7,920 bases of DNA from Chitinophaga pinensis (GTDB lineage Bacteria; Bacteroidota; Bacteroidia; Flavobacteriales_D; Crocinitomicaceae). Shown here in pieces: positions 1-7,037 of the stretch (the first letter of the stretch is position 1; each line of letters begins with the position of its first letter). The position numbers and the translations under genes are program-made. The stretch covers positions 1 through 7,920 of the forward strand of contig CAMDGP010000095.1 in NCBI GenBank assembly GCA_945897765.1, written 5' to 3'. The notes beneath the pieces were generated by a model that saw only the letters and a list, made by a program, of their open reading frames with translations, did not search any database and had not been told where the DNA came from.

Positions 1-130
1 TAAAAGTGTAAGTAGTTGTTTGTGTTGAATTTATTGCTGGTGACCAAACACCTTGAATTCCATTTGTAGATGTATTTGGCAATGTGAAGACGTCTCCTAC
101 ACAAAACGGTCCAATCTGTGTGAAATTTGG
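1..130 (-). repeat. Ig-like repeat module, copy 2 (within surface protein, cut by window edge)
   Basis: This stretch encodes PNFTQIGPFCVGDVFTLP and then WSPA and QTTTYTFT, the second copy of the module at 1309-1178. It runs into the left edge of the window, so the protein probably carries more copies beyond it. Confidence 0.85.
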
Positions 131-2350
131 TGCAATTGAGTTTGAAACTGTTATTTCTACTGTATCATTGACAGTAGTTGAACAACCTCCAGCTGTAATT
201 TGTGTTAATATATATTCTCCTTCTAAATTACCTAATGTAAAAGGATTTGTGTTGTTTTGAACAGTATTGCTAACTCCATCTAACGTATATGTCGCACTGA
301 ATGGTGTACTTCCCGTAATATTGACTTGAACATTATTTGGCGTTTCACTAGTACAATAATCTCCATTCCCTGTAAAACTCACTAATGTTGGTGTAACTGG
401 AGCGGTAAATACATTTGATGCATTGTATTGACAAGAAGAATATTCTCCATCGAAAAAAGCATTGATGTTTACAGCTTGACCATTAGCTGGTAAATTTGTT
501 AGTGTAATAGTTTGTGGTGATGTTGTTACTGTAAATTGTTGACCATTAACAATCAAATTTCCTAAAGTTCCTCCAAGTCCACATGGTGTACTTGGGCTTA
601 AATAATTTACAGTTAAATTCGCTTCGTAGGTATTTCCGTTACATACAAGGTTATTCATAGTAACGTTTGTTACTAATATTGTTTCAGTAACTGTATAACG
701 ATAGGAAAGTTCACCACCAATATCAATGACATGAGTTCCCAAAGTTAAATCCATCGTATGGTTTGCACTTGCTCTACAACCATCACCGTTACTCATCGGG
801 TTTTCACAATTGCTATCATCACTTTCATACGTTTGTACAAAAACATTAAGTGATTGAACGTCACTTGGAATAGCTCCGATGCTCCAAGTATTTGTACCTT
901 GTTGGCAAGTGCTCCATGGATTTGGTAAATTATAGGTGTTTGCAGAGGGAATATTTAATGTCCATTCTGTTCCAAATAACAAGGTACTTAAAGAATTATC
1001 ACACCAAATTGATAAAGCTGGATCTTCTGCTCCTCCTCCGGAATCTGCTCCAACTAAACAAGAACTTGCAATTACTTGCGTAAAAGTTACTGTTTTAAAA
1101 CACGTTTCTTGGTTTAATCCACAAGGGTTTACAACAACAGTCATAGTAGCATTTGTTGAACAACTAGTATTTGTAGGAGTAAAAGTGTAGGTTGTTGTTT
1201 GAGCAAAATTTGGAGCCGGTGACCAAGTTCCTGTAATATTGTTAGTTGAAGTTGTTGGAAGCGAAAATACATCTCCAACACATGTAGGTGCAACTTGAGT
1301 AAAAGTTGGTATCGTTGTATTTGGATTCGAAGGAATTACAATCGTAGTATCATAAGTACAACCATTCGAAGTTGTAACTTCACAAGAGTAAGTTCCTGCA
1401 CATAAATTTGATAATGTTGCTGTTTGACCAATAACTGTGTTTGAAGCATTTGTCCAACTATAAGTATAGGAAGGAATTCCACCTGTTGGCGTAATCGTTA
1501 CCGAACCATTACAACTACACGTTTCGTCAGTAATAACGGATGTTGAAGTAATTGGAAGAATTGGTTGACAACTATTATTTAATTGGCTAATATAAATTGC
1601 ATTAGCAGGATTGTTCGGAAAGCCTGGTGTTTGGTTATCAGGTGCCGCACAAGTTCCAGAACTCCAATTAGATTGTAAAAAAGGGTCGTTTGAATTTGTG
1701 TTTGCAAAATAAAAAACAGTATTACTAACTCCCCCAACACCATCAAAATAAATAATATTGTTTGAATTATTATTTCCCCAACTTACGCCAAATACAGGAG
1801 ATAAGGTATTCGATGGAGCATAAGTTTGAAAAGAATCATCATTGTTTGACATTCCTAGTGGTCCCCAAAGTGAACTGCTAGCTGTCCAACCGCTTGCAGG
1901 ATAAGTTGTATTTCCAGCACCTGGACTTACAGTTTGAGATTCTAAAAGATTTGAGCTTACTGGTAAAACTAGACGACAGTTTCCATCTGATAAACTAATA
2001 TCTTGTGTTGGAACTGCTGCATTTGCATCAGCAGAATTATAAATTACAATCAAAGTTCCAAATGGCACACATGACCACAAAGCATTATTTGAAAAACGAA
2101 CCGCACCTGCTGCAACTCCTGTTTGAGATGTATTACCATTCGAGAAATAACCATTATTATCGTCAATGATCCAACCACGTAAATCCATACACGTTTCACA
2201 GTTTTGCGTTGTTGAAGTTGGGATTACTAGGAGCTCAACATATTCTTTAGACCCTGATGGACCTTGAGAAACTTCATTTATTATAAGTGATTGATTAAAA
2301 GCGAAATAAGAAATCAAAAAACTAAAAACTCCAACTAAATACAGTTTCAT
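1..2350 (-). CDS. Large secreted multidomain surface protein (lamin-tail-like, SprB and Ig-like repeats), 3' end outside window
   Basis: The minus strand is open without a stop from the ATG at 2350 to the window edge: 783 full codons, continuing past base 1. The N-terminus MKLYLVGVFSFLISYFAFNQ is a Sec signal peptide. Residues about 22-130 (IINEVSQG, EYVELLV, DLRGWIIDDNNG) look like a lamin-tail domain, common at the start of Bacteroidota surface proteins. Residues about 265-340 fit a SprB-type repeat (CSCNGSVTITPTGG, PSYTYSW, LCAGTYSCEVT, NGCTYDTTIVIP). Ig-like modules follow at about 347-410, 651-735 and from 741 onward; the first and last are near copies. Residues about 417-555 are Cys-rich and unrecognised. 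About 26 Cys are present, and only about 3 Lys and 5 Arg. Such proteins are usually type IX secretion cargo acting as adhesins or in gliding, but the C-terminal sorting domain that would prove this is not visible. The start has no Shine-Dalgarno sequence but sits directly before the signal peptide. It is divergent from the amidohydrolase genes, with no obvious functional link. Confidence 0.9.
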   Translation of the reverse strand, partial: MKLYLVGVFSFLISYFAFNQSLIINEVSQGPSGSKEYVELLVIPTSTTQNCETCMDLRGWIIDDNNGYFSNGNTSQTGVAAGAVRFSNNALWSCVPFGTLIVIYNSADANAAVPTQDISLSDGNCRLVLPVSSNLLESQTVSPGAGNTTYPASGWTASSSLWGPLGMSNNDDSFQTYAPSNTLSPVFGVSWGNNNSNNIIYFDGVGGVSNTVFYFANTNSNDPFLQSNWSSGTCAAPDNQTPGFPNNPANAIYISQLNNSCQPILPITSTSVITDETCSCNGSVTITPTGGIPSYTYSWTNASNTVIGQTATLSNLCAGTYSCEVTTSNGCTYDTTIVIPSNPNTTIPTFTQVAPTCVGDVFSLPTTSTNNITGTWSPAPNFAQTTTYTFTPTNTSCSTNATMTVVVNPCGLNQETCFKTVTFTQVIASSCLVGADSGGGAEDPALSIWCDNSLSTLLFGTEWTLNIPSANTYNLPNPWSTCQQGTNTWSIGAIPSDVQSLNVFVQTYESDDSNCENPMSNGDGCRASANHTMDLTLGTHVIDIGGELSYRYTVTETILVTNVTMNNLVCNGNTYEANLTVNYLSPSTPCGLGGTLGNLIVNGQQFTVTTSPQTITLTNLPANGQAVNINAFFDGEYSSCQYNASNVFTAPVTPTLVSFTGNGDYCTSETPNNVQVNITGSTPFSATYTLDGVSNTVQNNTNPFTLGNLEGEYILTQITAGGCSTTVNDTVEITVSNSIAPNFTQIGPFCVGDVFTLPNTSTNGIQGVWSPAINSTQTTTYTF
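1178..1309 (-). repeat. Ig-like repeat module, copy 1 (within surface protein)
   Basis: This stretch encodes 44 residues starting PTFTQVAPTCVGDVFSLP and ending QTTTYTFT. It matches the module at 130-1 with no gaps and 32 of 44 identical residues by hand count. The two copies lie 1179 bp (393 codons) apart in the same frame. Shared landmarks are CVGDVF, WSPA and QTTTYTFT. It is probably a duplicated beta-sandwich unit of the adhesin stalk. Confidence 0.85.
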
Positions 2351-2387
2351 TTGTGTACAAAAATTTAATTGCTTTTCATTGGTTTCA

Positions 2388-2402
2388 TCGTAAATGTTAC
2401 GA
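2388..2402. promoter_or_regulatory. Short palindrome upstream of the surface-protein gene
   Basis: TCGTAAATGTTACGA is a perfect inverted repeat with 6-bp arms and a 3-nt centre. It lies 37 bp upstream of the minus-strand start at 2350 and about 155 bp upstream of the plus-strand start at 2558. It could be an operator or a small hairpin in the leader of the surface-protein gene. Short dyads arise easily by chance in AT-rich DNA, so this is only a candidate. Confidence 0.25.
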
Positions 2403-2495
2403 ATCAAGGATAACAATAAAAAACTCGGTTAAAATTAGAGATAAATAGCTGTTCTACCAATTCTAAGTAAAAATTTAAAGGAGATTTAACACCAC

Positions 2496-2511
2496 TTAAA
2501 CAAATGTTTAA
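2496..2511. promoter_or_regulatory. Operator-like dyad upstream of the tandem amidohydrolase gene
   Basis: TTAAACAAATGTTTAA has 7-bp arms (TTAAACA/TGTTTAA) around a 2-nt centre, too tight for a stable RNA hairpin and more like a protein-binding half-site pair. It ends 46 bp before the ATG at 2558. The rest of the 2351-2557 gap is AT-rich. I could not find a convincing Bacteroidota primary promoter (TTG and TAnnTTTG) on either strand, nor a terminator. Confidence 0.25.
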
Positions 2512-2557
2512 CCGGATTTATTAACTTTTACTTAATTTCACACTTCAAAATTTACAA

Positions 2558-5500
2558 ATGAGACTTCTTTTATTTCTACTAAGTACCATTTTATTTTCTG
2601 GTTTTAGTTTTTCGCAATATGCTCCTTTAAATGGAGTAAAAGATTCGAAATCAGAAGTTATTGCTTTAAAAAATGTGACTGTTTACGTTAATTCCAACAA
2701 TAAAATCACAAATGCGACTGTAGTTGTTGCTGATGGGAAAATTGTGGATGTCGGCACAAAAATTACAATTCCTTCTGGCGCTTTAGAAATCGATATGAAT
2801 GGAAAAACAATCGTTCCTGCATTTGTGGAATTGTATTCCAATGTTGGACTTCCAAGCCAAGGCGAACGAAATTATTCACAACGTCCACAAATTGAGTCCT
2901 CTAAAAAGGGTTCATATTATTGGAATGAAGCCATTCGACCTGAAGTAGAAGCAGCAACTTTATTTGATGTAGATGCAAAAGCAGCTGAAAATTTCTCAAA
3001 AATGGGTTTTGGTTTCGCTGTGACACATGTTCAAGACGGCATTGTTAGAGGAACTGGTGCATTAGTTGGCTTAGGAAATTCAGACACCAGAAAGCAAGTA
3101 ATTAGTTCAAATTCCGCACAGTTTTATTCATTTGCAAAGGGTTCTTCCGGTCAAACTTATCCTTCATCCCAAATGGGTTCAATTGCTTTGTTGCGTCAAG
3201 CATTATATGATCTAAAATATTACAGTGAAAATAAAAATGCAGAACAATCGCTTTCATTGGAGAAATGGAAAAATAACCAAAGTTTACCCGTCTTTTTTAA
3301 AACAGAGGATAAGTGGGAAATTTTACGAGCAGCGAAAATCGCAACTGAGTTTAAGCAAAACTTCTATTTTGTTGGTTCAGGGAATGAATACTTGATTACA
3401 AAACAGCTAAAAGAGGCTAAATCGACTGTAGTTTTACCTTTGAATTTCCCTGAAGCTTACGATGTAAAAGATCCTTATTTGGCACGACAGATTCCTTTAA
3501 GTGATTTAAAACATTGGGAATTAGCACCTTCAAATCCTTATTTGTTGAGCGCTGAAGGAATTCAAATTTGTTTGACTTCACTAGGCACAAAATCACCAGA
3601 ACAGTTTTGGAAAAATTTACAGAAAGCTATTTCTCGTGGTCTAAAAATCGAAGATGCTTTGGCAGCTTTAACTTCTATTCCAGCAAAATTAATCGGAGCT
3701 GATGAGTTAATCGGAAGCTTGGATAGAGGAAAATTAGCAAGTTTCACAGTCTTTTCAAGCGATCCTTTTTTAACAGAAGCAACTTTGCTCGAATCATGGA
3801 ATCAAGGAACACAACATGTGATTAAAAGTTTACCAAGTGTTTCAATTTTAGGAAAATACAGTTTGAATATCGATGGAAAAAATTATCAGGTTGAATTCAC
3901 TGAATCAAATGAAAAACCTGTTGGAAAAATTCAGCTATTCAAATCGAATGTTAATACAATAGGAAAAAAAGATACTGTTGCTTTGAAAATGGCGGTTACT
4001 TTGGTTCAAAATGATATTAGCTTACAATTTAATTGTGACGATGACAATTTCAAAGGAAGTATAAATCTACATGCAAAAATAAGTAACAATGGAAGTGTTT
4101 TTGAAGGAGACGGAACCTTGCCAAATGGAAAATGGATTCGCTGGTCGGGAATAAAAACAACTAAAACAGACGAGAAAAAAGAACCAACAACCCTTAAATT
4201 AGACACGACATTTATAGCTAAAACCTGGTTCCCAAACTTAGCGTATGGTTACGATTCGATTCCTGAAGTTAGAACGGTTGTTTTTAAAAATGCAACTGTT
4301 TGGACAAATGAAAAAGAGGGAATTATTAAAGACGCAACTGTAATTACCGAGAATGGAAAAATCAAATCTGTTTCTACTAATTCAACAGCAACTCCGACTA
4401 ATGCAATTATCATAGATGCAAAAGGAAAACATTTAACAGCTGGAATAATTGACGAGCATTCGCATATTGCGATTTCAAAAGGAGTAAATGAAGGGGGACA
4501 ATCTATTTCTGCTGAAGTGAGTATTTCGGATGTTGTAACTGCAGATGATATAAATGTTTATAGACAATTGGCTGGTGGAGTAACTGCTGCTCAGTTATTA
4601 CATGGCTCAGCGAATCCAATTGGTGGACAGTCTGCTTTAATTAAATTAAAATGGGGACATACGCCAGATGAAATGTTGATTACTAATGCACCGAAATTTA
4701 TCAAATGTGCTTTAGGAGAGAATGTTAAACAAGCAAATTGGGGTGATTTTAATACCGTACGTTTTCCGCAAACACGCATGGGAGTTGAGCAAGTTTTTTA
4801 CGATGGATTTGCTCGTGCACGCGCTTATAAAGAAGAATGGGATAATTATTCAAAAAACCCAAAGAAAGCAGAAGGGACACCGCGCAAAGATTTGGAACTC
4901 GATGTGTTAGTTGAAATTTTGGAAAGCAAACGATTCATTACTTGCCATTCTTATGTTCAGTCTGAAATCAATATGTTGATGCACGTTGCGGATTCTATGA
5001 ACTTCAAAATAAACACGTTTACTCATATTTTAGAAGGATATAAAGTTGCAGACAAAATGAAAGCTCATGGAGTAGGGGGTTCAACTTTTGCAGATTGGTG
5101 GGCCTATAAATTTGAAGTAAACGATGCTATTCCTTACAATGCAAAAATGATGGCAGACCAAGGTGTTGTTGTGGCTATTAACTCAGATGATGCCGAAATG
5201 GGTCGTCGATTGAATCAAGAAGCAGCCAAAAGCGTCAAATATGGTGGAATGTCGGAAGAAGAAGCTTGGAAAATGGTTACTTTAAATCCAGCGAAATTAT
5301 TGCATTTGGATGATAGAATGGGAAGTGTGAAAGTTGGAAAAGATGCTGACATTGTGCTATGGTCAGATAATCCATTGAGTATAAAAGCTAAAGTTGAGCT
5401 CACAATGATTGACGGAAAAGTGCTTTATTCAAGTGCTGATGCTTCAAAATCGGAGGAACGAAACACACTTGAAAGAGCTCGTATTATTAATAAAATGTTG

Positions 5501-5611
5501 GAATCAAACGAAAAAGGTGAGCCAGCAAAACCTTTTGTAAAAAAAGGGCGCAAACACTACCATTGTGATACATTAGGCGAAGAAGGAACAGAAGAAGAAA
5601 ATTTACACTAA
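2558..5611 (+). CDS. Exported tandem amidohydrolase, inactive N-terminal half plus intact C-terminal half
   Basis: This is a 1017-residue protein with signal peptide MRLLLFLLSTILFSGFSFSQ, so it should act in the periplasm or envelope. Two amidohydrolase-superfamily halves of the imidazolonepropionase/prolidase-like branch are visible. Residues about 30-425 are the first half. Residues about 432-540 form a beta-rich linker (GKYSLNIDGKNYQVEF). Residues about 560-985 are the second half. The second half has the expected metal ligands: HSH at 634-636 in DEHSHI, H797 in ITCHSY, H823 in FTHILEG and D877 in INSDDAE; it ends with the family signature NPAKLL..GSVKVGKDADIVLW. In the first half the matching positions are Y93-S-N95, K248, G273 and Ser/Gly near 341-343, so it should not bind metal the same way. 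The C-terminus carries HYHCD (1000-1004) and then a Glu-rich tail. The substrate is unknown; peptides, amino-acid derivatives or cyclic amides are possible for this branch. The start has no Shine-Dalgarno but is followed directly by the signal peptide. The next gene, another amidohydrolase homologue, begins 89 bp downstream. Confidence 0.95.
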   Translation: MRLLLFLLSTILFSGFSFSQYAPLNGVKDSKSEVIALKNVTVYVNSNNKITNATVVVADGKIVDVGTKITIPSGALEIDMNGKTIVPAFVELYSNVGLPSQGERNYSQRPQIESSKKGSYYWNEAIRPEVEAATLFDVDAKAAENFSKMGFGFAVTHVQDGIVRGTGALVGLGNSDTRKQVISSNSAQFYSFAKGSSGQTYPSSQMGSIALLRQALYDLKYYSENKNAEQSLSLEKWKNNQSLPVFFKTEDKWEILRAAKIATEFKQNFYFVGSGNEYLITKQLKEAKSTVVLPLNFPEAYDVKDPYLARQIPLSDLKHWELAPSNPYLLSAEGIQICLTSLGTKSPEQFWKNLQKAISRGLKIEDALAALTSIPAKLIGADELIGSLDRGKLASFTVFSSDPFLTEATLLESWNQGTQHVIKSLPSVSILGKYSLNIDGKNYQVEFTESNEKPVGKIQLFKSNVNTIGKKDTVALKMAVTLVQNDISLQFNCDDDNFKGSINLHAKISNNGSVFEGDGTLPNGKWIRWSGIKTTKTDEKKEPTTLKLDTTFIAKTWFPNLAYGYDSIPEVRTVVFKNATVWTNEKEGIIKDATVITENGKIKSVSTNSTATPTNAIIIDAKGKHLTAGIIDEHSHIAISKGVNEGGQSISAEVSISDVVTADDINVYRQLAGGVTAAQLLHGSANPIGGQSALIKLKWGHTPDEMLITNAPKFIKCALGENVKQANWGDFNTVRFPQTRMGVEQVFYDGFARARAYKEEWDNYSKNPKKAEGTPRKDLELDVLVEILESKRFITCHSYVQSEINMLMHVADSMNFKINTFTHILEGYKVADKMKAHGVGGSTFADWWAYKFEVNDAIPYNAKMMADQGVVVAINSDDAEMGRRLNQEAAKSVKYGGMSEEEAWKMVTLNPAKLLHLDDRMGSVKVGKDADIVLWSDNPLSIKAKVELTMIDGKVLYSSADASKSEERNTLERARIINKMLESNEKGEPAKPFVKKGRKHYHCDTLGEEGTEEENLH

Positions 5612-5613
5612 GA

Positions 5614-5639
5614 TGAAATAAGCCATAACGAGATTCGTC
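5614..5639 (+). promoter_or_regulatory. Possible ECF-type promoter before the 427-residue amidohydrolase gene
   Basis: TGAAAT (5614-5619), a 16-nt spacer and CGTC (5636-5639) resemble the -35/-10 pattern of many ECF sigma factors (TGAAAC or TGTAAC, then CGTC). The -35 box differs from the one before the local sigma gene at two of six positions. Transcription would start near 5646, about 55 nt ahead of the ATG at 5701. It lies immediately after the stop codon of the preceding gene. Evidence is by eye only, and read-through from the upstream gene is an equally good explanation for expression. Confidence 0.3.
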
Positions 5640-5700
5640 ACAATCAAGGATGAATTTAATTGGCGATTCCATATGACCATTAAAAAAAAATTAAATACAT

Positions 5701-6984
5701 ATGAAATTATTACTTACATTATTGCTAATTGGCGCTTCACTTGGAAGTTGGGCACAAGCAAAACGCATATTATTGACCAATGGTTTTTTACATGTTGGAA
5801 ATGGCGAAACCATGGAATCAGCTTTAGTAGGTGTGGTCGATGGAAAAATCACAATGGTTCAAAATTCGTTGGCAACCACTATCAATAAAAAAGAGTGGGA
5901 TACTATCATAAATTTAAATGGTCAACACATTTACCCAGGTTTTGTTGCTCCTAATTCTACTTTAGGTTTAACAGAAATTGACGCTGTTCGTGCAACAAGA
6001 GATTTTGACGATGTAGGTGAATTCAATCCGCACGTTCGAACACAAATTGCCTATAATGCAGAGTCTAAAGTAATTTCAACTGTTAAAACAAATGGCGTTT
6101 TGATAACCCAAGCAACTCCTAGAGGTGGAATTATTTCAGGAACCTCTTCAGTTATGTTTTTAAGTGGTTGGAATTGGGAAGATGCCACGATTCAAAAAGA
6201 TGATGGCATTCATTTGAATTGGCCTTCAAGCACAGAGGGTGGAGGATGGTGGGCTGAACCTGCTCCAAAAAAGAAAAACGATGATTACGAAGCACAAAAA
6301 ACAAAAATCAATGAGTTTTTTCAGTTGTCTTCAACTTATGCAAAAGCTAAAAAAACGAATGTAGATCTACGTTTAGAAGCAATGAAAGCTTGTTTTAACG
6401 GAAATAAAAGGGTTTTCTTTCACGCGGATGAAATTCAACAAATTCTCGATGTAATGGATTTTGTGAAAGAATTTAACATTAAATATCCAGTTATAATTGG
6501 TGGCTACGATGCATATTTAATTGGGAAAAGGTTTAAAGATGCAAACATTCCTGTTATGCTAACACGTGTTCATAGTTTACCAGAAATGGATGAAGATGCG
6601 GTTGATTTACCTTATAAATTGCCTTTTTTACTGCAGCAACAAGGAATTAAATTTTGCCTTCAAAATACGGGCGATATGGAAACAATGAATGCTAGAAATA
6701 TTCCTTTTTTAGCCGGAACAGCAATGGCTTATGGTTTGACAGACGAAGAAGCTTTACGTGCGATTTCTTTGAGTTCTTGTGAGATTTTAGGCATTGATAA
6801 AAAATTTGGTTCCATTCAAGTTGGTAAGTCTGCAACGCTTTTTGTTTCAGAGGGTCCAGCACTTGATATGCGTACAAATAAAGTAAGTTTGATTTTAGTA
6901 AACGGTAAATTTGAAGCCGTAACTAACTTCCAAACAGAGCTTTATAACAAGTACAAAAAGAAGTATGAAGAAAAACAAAAATAA
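5701..6984 (+). CDS. Exported amidohydrolase-fold protein, probable pseudoenzyme partner
   Basis: This is a 427-residue protein with signal peptide MKLLLTLLLIGASLGSWAQA. The amidohydrolase fold is recognisable throughout: the beta start (LLTNGFLHVGNGE, VVDGKITMV), the strand entering the barrel (GQHIYPGFVAP), a glycine-rich segment RGGIISGTSS, FFHADE at 238-243, and the C-terminal signature GSIQVGKSATLFVSEGP. Aligned with the active half of the upstream protein, the HSH motif is N85-S-T87, the second later His is G267, and the key Asp is G324 (D325 is next to it). Only H241 remains. It shares more layout with the inactive N-terminal half of the upstream protein than with the active half. Normal metal-dependent catalysis is therefore unlikely; a structural or regulatory partner role is inferred from adjacency. 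The start follows an A-rich leader without Shine-Dalgarno. The C-terminus is Lys-rich (YNKYKKKYEEKQK). It is probably co-transcribed with the upstream gene, or driven from the candidate promoter at 5614-5639. Confidence 0.95.
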   Translation: MKLLLTLLLIGASLGSWAQAKRILLTNGFLHVGNGETMESALVGVVDGKITMVQNSLATTINKKEWDTIINLNGQHIYPGFVAPNSTLGLTEIDAVRATRDFDDVGEFNPHVRTQIAYNAESKVISTVKTNGVLITQATPRGGIISGTSSVMFLSGWNWEDATIQKDDGIHLNWPSSTEGGGWWAEPAPKKKNDDYEAQKTKINEFFQLSSTYAKAKKTNVDLRLEAMKACFNGNKRVFFHADEIQQILDVMDFVKEFNIKYPVIIGGYDAYLIGKRFKDANIPVMLTRVHSLPEMDEDAVDLPYKLPFLLQQQGIKFCLQNTGDMETMNARNIPFLAGTAMAYGLTDEEALRAISLSSCEILGIDKKFGSIQVGKSATLFVSEGPALDMRTNKVSLILVNGKFEAVTNFQTELYNKYKKKYEEKQK

Positions 6985-6996
6985 TTTTGATTTCTC

Positions 6997-7022
6997 TGTA
7001 ACATTTCCAAAATGAAGTCGTC
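6997..7022 (+). promoter_or_regulatory. ECF-type promoter of the sigma-factor gene, probably autoregulated
   Basis: TGTAAC (6997-7002), a 16-nt spacer and CGTC (7019-7022) match the classic ECF promoter layout, as known for example for Bacillus SigX/SigM-type promoters. ECF genes often carry a site for their own product, so autoregulation is inferred. A start about 7-8 nt after CGTC would leave a leader of only about 8 nt before the ATG at 7038. The 53-bp gap after the amidohydrolase gene contains no visible terminator. Confidence 0.6.
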
Positions 7023-7037
7023 CTACTAGCAACTAGG

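Noticed and set aside
892..1190. Two short plus-strand open frames (63 and 84 codons) inside the surface-protein gene
   Set aside because: They lie antisense to a 783-codon frame with clear secreted-protein domains, and show no domain or start signal of their own.
2392..2400. GTAACATTT on the minus strand, identical to the start of the sigma-gene promoter, as an ECF promoter for the surface-protein gene
   Set aside because: No CGTC-like -10 element is found 16 or 17 nt downstream on that strand, so only the -35 half is present.
2504..2524. Tiny frame MFNRIY preceded by AAGGAG upstream of the tandem amidohydrolase gene
   Set aside because: The spacing from AAGGAG to the ATG is too long, about 24 nt, and Shine-Dalgarno use is not typical for this group.
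2558..5611. Assignment as imidazolonepropionase (hutI) of histidine breakdown
   Set aside because: The protein is exported, more than twice the usual length, tandem, and no other hut gene is nearby; only membership of the broad family is supported.
5612..5700. Terminator between the two amidohydrolase genes
   Set aside because: No stable GC hairpin followed by a T run is visible; the only homopolymer is an A run on the coding strand.
5673..5888. 71-codon plus-strand frame beginning just before the 427-residue amidohydrolase gene
   Set aside because: It overlaps the signal peptide and first domain of that gene in another frame; its product is uninformative. The A9 run near its start could allow slippage, but nothing else supports it.
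7022..7037. Small inverted repeats (CCTA/TAGG, CTAG/CTAG) just before the sigma-gene start
   Set aside because: Arms are only 4 bp and alternative pairings compete; too weak to call a hairpin or operator.
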